NCBI RefSeq assembly: GCF_000406165.1 | Contig: NZ_CM001977.1 | Location: forward strand, 184,265-248,264 | Direction of reading: 5' to 3' | DNA length: 64,000 nucleotides | Source of the DNA: Dickeya zeae NCPPB 2538 | GTDB taxonomy: Bacteria > Pseudomonadota > Gammaproteobacteria > Enterobacterales > Enterobacteriaceae | Shown: positions 17,535-26,480 of the stretch, in pieces | Layout of the letters: every line of letters starts with the position of its first letter | Numbering within the stretch: the stretch's first letter is position 1 | Program-made: the position numbers and the translations under genes | Notes under the pieces: model-generated | Databases searched by the model: none | Told to the model about the DNA's origin: nothing | Seen by the model: the letters and a program-made list of their open reading frames with translations, nothing else

Positions 17535-17778
17535 ACCTGTTGAGCGCTATCATAACATTTCGGCGCACGACAGACATCCCACGCTGCTTTTTCCACCGTT
17601 TTCTTGCCAACCGCTTCGCATTTCCGACGTGACCGTGGTGGCATTTTGTGGGCAACCCACCAACCCGGTCCGCATTTCTCCACTACCTTTAGCTTCATGA
17701 GTGTGATGAGTGTTGCCCCATTCAATCTGCCGTTACCCGGCGGTAATGCCCGTGACGGACAAAAAGGAGATCCGTGCC

Positions 17779-18975
17779 ATGCCTGACGCATTTTATCAAC
17801 AACTGACCACTCAGCTTGCTGCGCTACGCGACGACGGACTGTTTAAGGACGAACGGCTGATCACCTCGGCGCAGCAGGCGCTGGTGACAGTGGCGGATGA
17901 CGGCGAACTGATTAATTTCTGCGCGAATAACTATCTGGGGCTCGCCAACCATCCGGCGCTGATAGACGCGGCGAAGGCCGGGCTGGATAGCCACGGTTTT
18001 GGTATGGCCTCGGTGCGTTTTATCTGTGGTACTCAGGATATCCACCAGACGCTGGAGCGGCAGTTGGCCGCGTTTCTCGGTATGGAGGACGCGATACTGT
18101 ACTCCTCCTGCTTTGATGCTAACGGCGGGCTGTTTGAAACCCTGATGGGCGAGGAGGACGCGATTGTGTCGGACGCACTCAACCATGCGTCGATTATCGA
18201 TGGTATTCGCCTGTCAAAAGCACGCCGTTATCGCTATGCCAACAACGATATGTCTCAGTTAGAGGCACAACTACAACTGGCACGGGCAGAAGGGGCGCGC
18301 AATCTGATGGTCGCTACCGATGGCGTATTTTCGATGGATGGCGTGATTGCCAATCTGAGAGGGATTTGCGATCTGGCCGAGCGCTACGACGCGCTGGTGA
18401 TGGTGGACGACTCTCATGCCGTGGGGTTTGTCGGTGAGAATGGGCGTGGCACTCATGAGTACTGTCAGGTGATGGGGCGGGTCGACATTATTACCGGTAC
18501 GCTGGGAAAAGCGCTGGGCGGCGCGTCCGGTGGTTATACCGCCGCACGGCGTGAGGTGGTGGCCTGGCTGCGCCAGCGATCCCGGCCCTATCTGTTTTCC
18601 AATTCGTTAGCGCCGTCGATTGTCAGCGCGTCGATCCGCGTGCTGGACTTGCTGCGTGACGGTCAGGCGCTACGGCGGCGATTGTGGCAGAACGCCAGCC
18701 TGTTTCGCCAGCGAATGACCGAAGCCGGTTTTACGCTCGCCGGTGCGGATCACGCCATTATCCCGGTGATGCTGGGCGATGCCCGACTGGCACAGACCTT
18801 TGCTGCCGAGTTACGGCAGGAAGGGATTTACGTTACCGGCTTTTGCTATCCGGTGGTGCCACACGGGCAGGCGCGCATTCGTACCCAGATGTCGGCAGCG
18901 CACACGATAGCGCAGATTGAACAGGCCGTGACGGCGTTTGTCCGAGTGGGACGCCGTCTGAATGTGGTGAAGTGA
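17779..18975 (+). CDS. kbl: 2-amino-3-ketobutyrate CoA ligase (glycine C-acetyltransferase)
   Basis: PLP enzyme that cleaves 2-amino-3-ketobutyrate with CoA to glycine and acetyl-CoA, following threonine dehydrogenase. It has 398 residues, as in E. coli. NFCANNYLGLANHP and ICGTQDIH are early motifs, VMVDDSHAVGF carries the PLP-binding Asp/His, and GTLGKALGGASGGY has the Schiff-base lysine. AAGGAGA ten bases upstream fixes the start at 17779. tdh follows 10 bases later, forming the threonine-degradation operon. Confidence 0.97.
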   Translation: MPDAFYQQLTTQLAALRDDGLFKDERLITSAQQALVTVADDGELINFCANNYLGLANHPALIDAAKAGLDSHGFGMASVRFICGTQDIHQTLERQLAAFLGMEDAILYSSCFDANGGLFETLMGEEDAIVSDALNHASIIDGIRLSKARRYRYANNDMSQLEAQLQLARAEGARNLMVATDGVFSMDGVIANLRGICDLAERYDALVMVDDSHAVGFVGENGRGTHEYCQVMGRVDIITGTLGKALGGASGGYTAARREVVAWLRQRSRPYLFSNSLAPSIVSASIRVLDLLRDGQALRRRLWQNASLFRQRMTEAGFTLAGADHAIIPVMLGDARLAQTFAAELRQEGIYVTGFCYPVVPHGQARIRTQMSAAHTIAQIEQAVTAFVRVGRRLNVVK

Positions 18976-18985
18976 GGACGCGACG

Positions 18986-20014
18986 ATGAAAGCACTGGCG
19001 AAACTACGCCCGGAGCCGGGCATCTGGCTGACGGATGTTCCGGTACCGGAACCGGGCCACAACGACGTGATGATTAAAATTCGCAAAACCGCGATTTGCG
19101 GCACCGACGTGCATATTTACAACTGGGATGCGTGGTCGCAAAAAACCATTCCGGTGCCGATGGTGGTGGGTCATGAGTATGTTGGTGAAATCGTCGCGAT
19201 TGGGCAGGAAGTGGAAGGGTTCAGGATCGGCGATCGGGTATCGGGCGAAGGACATATTACCTGCGGTTATTGCCGTAACTGCCGGGCCGGGCGTCGCCAT
19301 TTGTGTCGTAATTCCTCGGGGGTCGGCGTGAACCGGCCGGGGGCATTCGCCGAGTATCTGGTGATCCCGGCGTATAACGCCTTTCGTCTTCCGGCGGCGA
19401 TCCCAGATGAGATAGCCGCTATTTTCGATCCGTTCGGCAATGCCGTGCATACCGCGCTGGCGTTTGATTTGGTGGGAGAAGACGTACTGGTGAGCGGTGC
19501 CGGACCGATTGGTGTGATGGCAGCGGCGGTGTGCCGCCATGTCGGTGCTCGCCACGTGGTGATTACCGATGTTAACGATTACCGGTTGGCGCTGGCAAAG
19601 CAGATGGGGGTAACCCGCACGGTAAATGTATCGCGGGAGTCGCTGACAGATGTAATGCGGGAGCTGGGGATGACCGAAGGGTTTGACGTGGCGCTGGAGA
19701 TGTCCGGCTCACCCGCTGCTTTTCGCACCTTGCTATCGGTCATGAACCACGGCGGGCGTATTGCCATGCTGGGGATCCAACCGGAAGCGGTCGCGGTAGA
19801 CTGGAGTGAGATCATTTTCAAGGGGTTGGTCATCAAGGGGATTTATGGCCGGGAGATGTTCGAAACCTGGTACAAAATGGCGGCCCTGATCCAGTCAGGG
19901 CTGGACCTGTCACCCATCATTACCCACCGTTATGCGATTGATGACTTTCAGCAAGGTTTTGATGTGATGCGCTCCGGCCAGTCCGGCAAAGTGGTATTGA
20001 GCTGGGAGTCGTAG
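18986..20014 (+). CDS. tdh: L-threonine 3-dehydrogenase
   Basis: Zinc alcohol-dehydrogenase-family enzyme oxidising L-threonine to 2-amino-3-ketobutyrate with NAD. It has 342 residues. Catalytic zinc ligands are in AICGTDVH and GHEYVGE, and the structural zinc cysteines are in GYCRNCRAGRRHLC. The NAD fold is GAGPIGVMAAAV. It is co-transcribed with kbl. A stem-loop follows the stop codon. Confidence 0.97.
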   Translation: MKALAKLRPEPGIWLTDVPVPEPGHNDVMIKIRKTAICGTDVHIYNWDAWSQKTIPVPMVVGHEYVGEIVAIGQEVEGFRIGDRVSGEGHITCGYCRNCRAGRRHLCRNSSGVGVNRPGAFAEYLVIPAYNAFRLPAAIPDEIAAIFDPFGNAVHTALAFDLVGEDVLVSGAGPIGVMAAAVCRHVGARHVVITDVNDYRLALAKQMGVTRTVNVSRESLTDVMRELGMTEGFDVALEMSGSPAAFRTLLSVMNHGGRIAMLGIQPEAVAVDWSEIIFKGLVIKGIYGREMFETWYKMAALIQSGLDLSPIITHRYAIDDFQQGFDVMRSGQSGKVVLSWES

Positions 20015-20018
20015 TCAT

Positions 20019-20045
20019 GCGCCGTTCATGGGGGGAGAACGGCGC
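20019..20045 (+). terminator. Hairpin after tdh
   Basis: GCGCCGTTC and GAACGGCGC pair perfectly over nine bases with a 9-base loop, five bases after the tdh stop. It is followed only by GTCTTGTT, so it is a weak intrinsic terminator. It also lies just past the end of convergent yibQ. Confidence 0.55.
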
Positions 20046-20051
20046 GTCTTG

Positions 20052-20981
20052 TTATCCCAGCCAGGTTTGCCAGTGTTGCTTCAGGTAACTGACGGCCGGG
20101 CTGGTCACGATATTGTGTCCAAGTTGCCGCCACAGTTCATGCTGAGAAATAGCCGGTAAAGGACGTTTGACGGCGCAGACCTGAATCGGGCGCAGGCGTT
20201 TGGGTGCCGGGGCGGTTGGCTGTGAGGCAAGGTACGTCGGTACCGGCGCATAGCGTGGCTCCGGTTCGTTCAGCAACTGACTGGGGCGTACCAGCACGAT
20301 ATCGGCAGGCAATGTCGGCAGCATTTGCTGCAATACCTGAATCGTTGTGGGATGCGGATGACCGATGGCGATGGCGTAACCGCTGCGTTGCGCTATCTCT
20401 ACAGCACGGCTGAACTGGCGTCGGATATCGGCGACGTTCTGGGTATCATCCAGAAACACCTTACGTTTGAGCACCTTGATACCGGTACCAGCCGCCGCCT
20501 GGCTGGCCTGACTGCTGCCGATGGTCATACTGTCGAGAAAGTAGAGGTGGTAGGCGCTCATCGCCTGCATCACCTTTTGCATGCCGGGCAGGCTGGCGGT
20601 CATAGCGCTGCCCATATGGTTGTTGAGCCCAACGGCATAAGGCACTTTGTTGACCGCATCACGCAGGATACGCGCGATTTCCTCACTGCTCATGTCAGGG
20701 CGTAACGTATCCCGTTCCAGTGGCTGTTTACTCATGGGGGCCATCGGCAAGTGAATCAACACTTCCCGGCCCTGGGCATGGGCTTTTGTGGCCATTTCCC
20801 GGGCGTATGGCGCATTTGGCAACACCGCCACGGAAATAGCCGTCGGCATCGCCAGCACCTGGTTTTCGTTATGCGGACGGTAACCGAAATCATCGATCAC
20901 CAACGCCAGTTTGCCTGCCCACACGGGAAGTGCCAGCAATACGCCAGTGAGAGTCAACAGACGAGGGAGTAATGGACGCAC
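20052..20981 (-). CDS. yibQ: Divergent polysaccharide deacetylase family protein YibQ
   Basis: A 309-residue exported protein: signal peptide MRPLLPRLLTLTGVLLALPVWA, then a NodB-like divergent polysaccharide deacetylase domain (KLALVIDDFGYRPHNE, LIHLPMAPMSKQP, GLNNHMGSAMT, IAIGHPHPTT). It retains Asp and His positions of the fold, but its substrate is unknown. The C-terminal about 80 residues (from LNEPEPRYAPV) are Pro/Arg-rich and look less conserved. It starts two bases after envC, so it depends on envC transcription, as in E. coli. Confidence 0.87.
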   Translation of the reverse strand: MRPLLPRLLTLTGVLLALPVWAGKLALVIDDFGYRPHNENQVLAMPTAISVAVLPNAPYAREMATKAHAQGREVLIHLPMAPMSKQPLERDTLRPDMSSEEIARILRDAVNKVPYAVGLNNHMGSAMTASLPGMQKVMQAMSAYHLYFLDSMTIGSSQASQAAAGTGIKVLKRKVFLDDTQNVADIRRQFSRAVEIAQRSGYAIAIGHPHPTTIQVLQQMLPTLPADIVLVRPSQLLNEPEPRYAPVPTYLASQPTAPAPKRLRPIQVCAVKRPLPAISQHELWRQLGHNIVTSPAVSYLKQHWQTWLG

Positions 20982-20983
20982 AC

Positions 20984-22258
20984 CTACCTTCCTAGCCAGG
21001 GTAAGGGGTTGACCGCCTGTCCCTGACGCCGAATTTCAAAATAGAGAGCAGGCTGATTCTGCCCGCCGCTGGTGCCGACTAACGCTATCGGCTGACCGGC
21101 TTTCACCTGTGCACCCACTGACACCAGCGCGCTCTGGTTATAGCCATAAAGACTCATGTCGCCTTTGCCGTGCTCCAGCACGACAACCTGACCGTACCCC
21201 TGTAACCAGTCGGCCATCAGCACGGTACCGTCGGCGATGGCGTGTACTTCGGTTCCTTCGGCGGCACCGATGACCAGCCCCTTCCAATGCAGCTCGCCCT
21301 GCAACGTCTCGCCAAACCGGTGTAACGTGCGACCACGTACCGGCCAGACATATTGACCGGCTGGCTGACCCAGACCACCCGTCCGCGCCATTAATGAGCG
21401 CTCTTGTTCGCTGGGTTTATAACTCGATCCACTGCGTTTGGCCTGTTCTTCTTTTTCACGCAACCGGGCGGCTTCACGGGCTTCACGTTCGGCGCGGGCT
21501 TTGGCTTCGCGCTCGGCCCGAGCAATCTGATCGCGCAGACGGGTTTCGTTCTGGCGTAGCTCCGTCAACTGTTGCTGGTCTTTTTCCAGTGCGTTTTCCA
21601 GCGCACCCAGGGTCTTATGGCGCTCGCTTTGGGCCTGCTCCAGTGCATTTTGTTGTTGCTGTTGATCACCAAGCAGGCGTTTTTGTTGTGTCTGCTTTTG
21701 TTCCAGTTGCTGTTTCTGAGTAGCGAGCTGGGTGCGGGTTTGCTGAAGCTCGGTGATGGATTTTTCGCGGGCTTTATTCAGGTAGTTAAAGTAGGCGAGG
21801 ATGCGTTCACGACGCTGGCTTTCTTCACCGCTGAGGATCAATTGCAGCGCACCGTGCTGGCCCTGACGGAAGGCCGCATCAAGCTGCTGCGCCAGCAGGG
21901 TTTCCTGTTTTTTCTGCCGGGCTTGCAGTGTCGCGATTGAGCTGTTCAGACCGCTGATATCCTGATTTAGCCGTTCAAGCGTCGTGCGGGTTTCTCGTAA
22001 CTGGCGGGTCGACTGGGCGATTGACTGTTCCTGCTTCTTCAGTTGTTCGAGCAGGGTACTGCGGCGTTGTTGCTGATCACGAACGCTTTTTTCTTTCTCG
22101 GCGATGTCTTGTTGCAGTGATTTCAACTGCTGTTGGCTGTCGTCGCTCCAGGCGGAGCATGGCAATAGCAGCACGCCAACACAAAGCACACTGGCGCACC
22201 GGATTAACAGTTTGTCACGACCCGTTCGCAACGGTACAGAGAACGCTTTTCTGCTCAT
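20984..22258 (-). CDS. envC: Murein hydrolase activator EnvC
   Basis: A 424-residue periplasmic activator of septal amidases AmiA/AmiB. An N-terminal hydrophobic segment (about residues 17-38) exports it. Two long coiled coils follow (about 40-290), very rich in Gln, Glu and Arg. A C-terminal LytM/M23 domain (about 320-424) is degenerate: the metal-binding H-x(3)-D and HxH motifs are replaced (HWKGLVIGA, LYFEIRRQG), as expected for EnvC, which activates rather than cleaves. The usual upstream neighbour gpmI/gpmM is not present. Confidence 0.93.
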   Translation of the reverse strand: MSRKAFSVPLRTGRDKLLIRCASVLCVGVLLLPCSAWSDDSQQQLKSLQQDIAEKEKSVRDQQQRRSTLLEQLKKQEQSIAQSTRQLRETRTTLERLNQDISGLNSSIATLQARQKKQETLLAQQLDAAFRQGQHGALQLILSGEESQRRERILAYFNYLNKAREKSITELQQTRTQLATQKQQLEQKQTQQKRLLGDQQQQQNALEQAQSERHKTLGALENALEKDQQQLTELRQNETRLRDQIARAEREAKARAEREAREAARLREKEEQAKRSGSSYKPSEQERSLMARTGGLGQPAGQYVWPVRGRTLHRFGETLQGELHWKGLVIGAAEGTEVHAIADGTVLMADWLQGYGQVVVLEHGKGDMSLYGYNQSALVSVGAQVKAGQPIALVGTSGGQNQPALYFEIRRQGQAVNPLPWLGR

Positions 22259-22495
22259 GGCGAAAGATTATTCCACGATGAACAGCGCCTTACCAGTTGT
22301 ATGGTCAGGGATTTCTATTTCCATCCATGACAACCGCGCCCACACCGGCACCGGCGGATCACGCGGATAAATGCAAGCCGCCGCGCAGAATCATGATGCG
22401 ATATTGGCTTACAGGCTGTAATTGCAGTATCGCACAGGTATACTCAGACACCCTGTATTTGAATTGCTTAACTGATTTCGGAGTCGTTACACCCC

Positions 22496-22927
22496 ATGCA
22501 AGAGATTATGCCATTCATCAGCCGACACCCGATTCTGAGCCTGGCCTGGATTGCCCTGCTGGTCGCGGTCATTGTGCTTACGGTGAAGAGTAAACTGTCC
22601 AAAGTAAAAGAAGTGGCTCGTGGTGAAGCGATCCAACTGATTAATAAAGAAGATGCGGTAGTGGTCGACACCCGTAATCGTGACGATTATCGCCGTGGTC
22701 ATATCGCTGGTGCCATAAACTTGTTGCCGAATGACATCAAGAACGGCAGCGTGGGCGAGCTGGAAAAACATAAAGCACAGCCGGTGATCGTGGTGTGCGC
22801 TAACGGTATGTCGGCGCGCGAGTCAGCCGAACACCTGTTCAAAGCAGGGTTTGAGCGCGTTATGGTGCTGAAAGACGGGCTGGCTGGCTGGAGCGGCGAA
22901 AATCTCCCGCTGGTGCGCGGTAAGTAA
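22496..22927 (+). CDS. yibN: Rhodanese-like inner-membrane protein YibN
   Basis: 143 residues. One transmembrane helix (about residues 14-31, LAWIALLVAVIVLTVKS) is followed by a cytoplasmic rhodanese domain. VVDTRNRDDYRRGHIAGAIN is the CH2A-type entrance, and VCANGMSARESAEHL is the active-site loop with the persulfide-forming cysteine. Its role is unclear; in E. coli it sits upstream of grxC and secB. Here secB follows directly, with no glutaredoxin gene between. It is divergent from envC across 237 bases. Confidence 0.92.
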   Translation: MQEIMPFISRHPILSLAWIALLVAVIVLTVKSKLSKVKEVARGEAIQLINKEDAVVVDTRNRDDYRRGHIAGAINLLPNDIKNGSVGELEKHKAQPVIVVCANGMSARESAEHLFKAGFERVMVLKDGLAGWSGENLPLVRGK

Positions 22928-23025
22928 TGTGGCGTCCCTGATAAGGGGTGCTAGTGTGTTTTATGGCGTGTCCTTCCTGGCGAAAGGAAGCGCGCAAGGA
23001 AATCTAACGAAAGGGTATTATTCAC

Positions 23026-23499
23026 ATGTCTGAACAAAACAACGTCGAACTGACTTTCCAGATCCAGCGTATTTACACCAAGGATATCTCTTTTGAAGCG
23101 CCGAATGCGCCTCAGGTGTTTCAGCAGGAATGGAACCCGGAAGTGAAACTGGATCTGGATACCGCCTCCACCCAGTTGGCTGATGATGTGTACGAAGTGG
23201 TGCTGCGTGTCACCGTGACATCCACCCTGGGTGAAGAAACGGCGTTCCTGTGCGAAGTACAGCAGGCGGGTATCTTCACCGTCGCAGGCATTGAAGGAAA
23301 CCAGTTGGCTCACTGCCTGGGCGCTTACTGCCCGAACGTGCTGTTCCCGTATGCGCGTGAGTGCATCACCAGCCTGGTTTCTCGCGGTACCTTCCCGCAG
23401 TTGAACCTGGCTCCGGTTAACTTTGACGCGCTGTTCATGAATTATCTGGAACAGCAGGCCGGTCAGGACGGCGCCGCAGCACAGACGCTGAATGCCTGA
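23026..23499 (+). CDS. secB: Protein-export chaperone SecB
   Basis: A 157-residue tetrameric chaperone that keeps preproteins unfolded and delivers them to SecA. It contains the typical IQRIYTKDISFEAPNAP, EWNPEVKLDLD, and the conserved LFPYARECITSLVSRG and FPQLNLAPVNFDALF C-terminal elements. AACGAAAGGG upstream acts as ribosome-binding site. Its TGA overlaps the gpsA ATG (TGATG), giving coupled translation of gpsA, as in E. coli. Confidence 0.98.
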   Translation: MSEQNNVELTFQIQRIYTKDISFEAPNAPQVFQQEWNPEVKLDLDTASTQLADDVYEVVLRVTVTSTLGEETAFLCEVQQAGIFTVAGIEGNQLAHCLGAYCPNVLFPYARECITSLVSRGTFPQLNLAPVNFDALFMNYLEQQAGQDGAAAQTLNA

Positions 23500-24518
23500 T
23501 GAGCCAGTCTGACGCTGCAATGACGGTGATCGGTGCCGGTTCTTACGGCACCGCACTGGCAATCACGGTGGCCCGCAACGGCCACCGCGTAGTGCTCTGG
23601 GGGCATGACCCAGCGCATATTCAGGCGTTACAGGCGGCACGTTGCAATCAGGCGTTTTTGCCTGATGTGCCGTTCCCGGACACGTTGCAACTGGAAACCG
23701 ACCTGTCTCAGGCACTGGCGGCCAGCCGCAACATTCTGGTGGTGGTGCCAAGCCATGTGTTTGGCGATGTGCTGCGCCAGCTTAAGCCTTACCTGCGTTC
23801 AGATGCGCGTCTGGTATGGGCGACCAAAGGGCTGGAAGCGGAGACCGGGCGTCTGTTACAAGATGTCGCCCGCGAAGCGTTGGGTGATAGCATCCCGCTG
23901 GCGGTACTTTCCGGGCCGACGTTTGCCAAAGAGCTGGCGGCCGGGTTACCTACCGCGATTGCGCTGGCCTCCACTGAACCGTCGTTTTCCGACGATTTGC
24001 AACATCTGCTGCATTGCGGCAAAAGTTTTCGCGTCTACAGCAACCCCGATTTTATCGGCGTGCAGCTGGGTGGCGCAGTAAAAAACGTGATTGCCATCGG
24101 TGCCGGTATGTCTGACGGTATGGGGTTTGGCGCCAACGCGCGTACTGCGCTGATAACCCGTGGTCTGGCGGAAATGACGCGGCTGGGTGTCGCACTTGGT
24201 GCGGATCCCACCACATTTATGGGCATGGCAGGCCTGGGCGACCTGGTGCTGACGTGTACCGACAACCAGTCACGTAACCGCCGTTTTGGCATGATGCTGG
24301 GGCAAGGGATGGATGTGGTCAGCGCCCAGAATCAAATAGGTCAGGTGGTTGAAGGGTATCGGAATACCAAGGAAGTGATGGCGCTGGCGCAGCGTTACGG
24401 TGTGGAGATGCCCATCACCGAGCAACTCTGGCAGGTGTTGTATTGCGCGAAAGACGCCCGCGAGGCGGCGTTAAGCCTGCTTGGTCGTGCACGTAAAGAC
24501 GAAAGTACCAGCCTGTGA
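23499..24518 (+). CDS. gpsA: Glycerol-3-phosphate dehydrogenase [NAD(P)+]
   Basis: Makes sn-glycerol-3-phosphate from dihydroxyacetone phosphate for phospholipid synthesis. It has 339 residues, the E. coli length. VIGAGSYGTALAITVARNG is the NAD(P) motif, LSGPTFAKELAAGLPTA and GGAVKNVIAIGAG (catalytic Lys) follow, and NARTALITRGLAEM is the substrate-binding signature. It overlaps secB by one base. A clear terminator follows. Confidence 0.97.
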   Translation: MSQSDAAMTVIGAGSYGTALAITVARNGHRVVLWGHDPAHIQALQAARCNQAFLPDVPFPDTLQLETDLSQALAASRNILVVVPSHVFGDVLRQLKPYLRSDARLVWATKGLEAETGRLLQDVAREALGDSIPLAVLSGPTFAKELAAGLPTAIALASTEPSFSDDLQHLLHCGKSFRVYSNPDFIGVQLGGAVKNVIAIGAGMSDGMGFGANARTALITRGLAEMTRLGVALGADPTTFMGMAGLGDLVLTCTDNQSRNRRFGMMLGQGMDVVSAQNQIGQVVEGYRNTKEVMALAQRYGVEMPITEQLWQVLYCAKDAREAALSLLGRARKDESTSL

Positions 24519-24533
24519 CGGTGAGTGATTGTT

Positions 24534-24566
24534 CGGGCCTTCCCACGGGAGGCCCGTTGTTGTTTT
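24534..24566 (+). terminator. Intrinsic terminator after gpsA
   Basis: CGGGCCT(T)CCC pairs with GGGAGGCCCG (one bulged T), and then a T-rich stretch TTGTTGTTTT follows. Confidence 0.8.
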
Positions 24567-24648
24567 ATTCTGATAGTGCATGGTGAAAGTAGTCGGTAAT
24601 AGTCAGCATTAACGCGGTAGATTGGCAGTTTTTCAAAGAGGTGTCGCG

Positions 24649-25470
24649 ATGTCGAATGATGAGCTGGAGCTGGTTTGGAAACACATTAAGGAAGAAGCGC
24701 GCAGTCTGGCGGAGTGTGAACCGATGTTGGCCAGCTTCTTTCATGCGACGCTGCTAAAACATGAAAATCTGGGCAGCGCGTTGAGCTATATGCTGGCGAA
24801 TAAACTGGCTAATGCCATTATGCCAGCCATTGCTATCCGTGAAGTGGTGGAAGAGGCTTACCGTGCTGAGCCTCAGATGATTGCGTCTGCGGCACGTGAC
24901 ATTATGGCGGTGCGACTGCGCGACCCGGCGGTGGATAAATATTCGACACCGTTGCTTTACCTGAAAGGGTTTCATGCGTTGCAGGCCTATCGTATTGGAC
25001 ACTGGTTGTGGCGCCAGGACCGTCAGGCGCTGGCTATTTATCTGCAAAACCAGATTTCCGTGTCGTTTGGGGTCGATATCCACCCGGCGGCGCGCATCGG
25101 TTGTGGCATCATGCTCGACCATGCCACCGGTATCGTGATCGGTGAAACGGCGGTGGTAGAAAATGACGTGTCGATTTTGCAGTCGGTGACCCTGGGGGGA
25201 ACCGGTAAAACCAATGGCGATCGTCACCCTAAAATCCGTGAGGGGGTGATGATAGGCGCTGGTGCCAAGATACTGGGTAACATCGAAGTGGGCTGTGGTG
25301 CCAAGATTGGTGCAGGCTCGGTAGTATTGCAGCCAGTACCGCCGCACACCACTGCGGCAGGCGTACCGGCGCGGATTGTTGGCCGCCCGGAAACCGATAA
25401 ACCCTCACTGGATATGGACCAGTATTTCAACGGCTCGCTGCGTGGTTTTGAGGACGGCGACGGTATTTAA
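24649..25470 (+). CDS. cysE: Serine O-acetyltransferase
   Basis: Acetylates L-serine with acetyl-CoA, the committed and feedback-inhibited step of cysteine synthesis. It has 273 residues, as in E. coli, from the ATG at 24649 (preceded by AGAGG); a GTG/alternative start nine codons earlier is unlikely. The N-terminal helical hexamerisation domain is about residues 1-140. The left-handed beta-helix of hexapeptide repeats is at about 140-240, with catalytic Asp/His in IMLDHATGIVIGETA. It ends with a flexible acidic tail. Left of it the order follows the E. coli secB region; right of it the order changes. Confidence 0.97.
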   Translation: MSNDELELVWKHIKEEARSLAECEPMLASFFHATLLKHENLGSALSYMLANKLANAIMPAIAIREVVEEAYRAEPQMIASAARDIMAVRLRDPAVDKYSTPLLYLKGFHALQAYRIGHWLWRQDRQALAIYLQNQISVSFGVDIHPAARIGCGIMLDHATGIVIGETAVVENDVSILQSVTLGGTGKTNGDRHPKIREGVMIGAGAKILGNIEVGCGAKIGAGSVVLQPVPPHTTAAGVPARIVGRPETDKPSLDMDQYFNGSLRGFEDGDGI

Positions 25471-25681
25471 TATTTTTCGGTTTGCCGCACGGCAAGCCGA
25501 AACCCCACCTATGACCATCATCGTTTTCCTCGCCTTACTGCCGTTTACCCTCTGTTTTCGCTAAGAAACTTCTCAAAAACCCTGTATTAACGGGGCATTT
25601 CCGTTTTAGGGGTATTTAACCCGGTAAGAATCATTGTATATCAGTGTCTGGCCCACGGTGTGCGGTGGAAAGCCAGCGCCA

Positions 25682-25701
25682 CACAACCCGAGCGGGTTGT
25701 G
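25682..25701. promoter_or_regulatory. Perfect palindrome upstream of pagP
   Basis: CACAACCCG-AG-CGGGTTGTG, nine perfectly paired bases per arm, ends 27 bases before the pagP ATG. It could be an operator or a leader stem. No convincing PhoP box was found beside it, although pagP is PhoP-regulated in Salmonella. Confidence 0.4.
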
Positions 25702-25728
25702 GGTGATTTACTTTTGGGAATGTTGTTT

Positions 25729-26370
25729 ATGCGATTAATACTGATATCACACAGCCGCCTCTTCGCGTTGTCTGCTCTGTTCTTGATTCCGACGTTTGAC
25801 GCTCTGTCCGCTGAAAATACCCTGACCGATAGCACGAGCCTGATCGATCGTGCTCCTCAGAGTGATAGTACTACCCAGGATGATCCGACCCCGAGCTTCT
25901 GGCAACGCGCCAGTAATAACCTGTCGGAGACCTGGCAACACCCGCAGTCTCAGGACTTGTATGTACCAGCCATCACCTGGCATAACCGCTGGACTTACGA
26001 CAGGGCGAAAACTGATAAGTACAACGAGCGCCCCTGGGGAGCAGGGTACGGCGTATCGCGGTTGGATAGCGACGGCGACTGGCATGCCTTGTATGTCATG
26101 GCGTTTAAAGACTCGTTCAATAAGTGGGAGCCGATTGGCGGTTATGGATATGAAAAACGCTGGCGGCCGCTGGAAAATCAGGATGTTCAGTTTGGGCTGG
26201 GGTTTACCGCAGGTGCCACCATGCGGGATAACTGGCACTATATTCCAATCCCAGTGCTCTTGCCGCTGGCGTCGGTCAGCTATCAACGGCTGTCTTTTCA
26301 GGCTACCTATATTCCCGGCACCTATAACAACGGCAACGTATTTTTCGCCTGGCTACGGTGGCAATTCTGA
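25729..26370 (+). CDS. pagP: Lipid A palmitoyltransferase
   Basis: Outer-membrane beta-barrel enzyme moving palmitate from phospholipid to lipid A, raising resistance to cationic peptides. It has 213 residues from the ATG at 25729, giving a signal peptide (about 1-28, ending DALSA). A Ser/Thr/Asp-rich linker of about 30 residues precedes the barrel and is longer than in E. coli (186 residues total). Catalytic His85 (ITWHNRWTYD) and Asp128-Ser129 (AFKDSFNKW) are present, and it ends in aromatic F (WLRWQF), as for barrel proteins. Single gene with its own leader. Confidence 0.92.
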   Translation: MRLILISHSRLFALSALFLIPTFDALSAENTLTDSTSLIDRAPQSDSTTQDDPTPSFWQRASNNLSETWQHPQSQDLYVPAITWHNRWTYDRAKTDKYNERPWGAGYGVSRLDSDGDWHALYVMAFKDSFNKWEPIGGYGYEKRWRPLENQDVQFGLGFTAGATMRDNWHYIPIPVLLPLASVSYQRLSFQATYIPGTYNNGNVFFAWLRWQF

Positions 26371-26480
26371 GTAGTTGAATGGTTATATTTTATTCTGATG
26401 TAAACCATATTGAGGGAAATTCAGTCGCCTGACTCGACTACAATGCGTTATCTGTTTCGTGTTATAGAGCGAGTCACGCC

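Noticed and set aside
25478..25499. Hairpin just after cysE considered as a terminator
   Set aside because: The stem (CGGTTTGCCG with CGGCAAGCCG) is good apart from one G-U pair, but no T-run follows, so termination could not be supported.
25511..25564. 17-codon hydrophobic peptide frame before pagP
   Set aside because: Too short, no ribosome-binding site, and no evidence beyond an ATG and a stop codon.
25565..25680. Possible PhoP box before pagP
   Set aside because: Only loose matches to (T/G)GTTTA-N5-(T/G)GTTTA are present.
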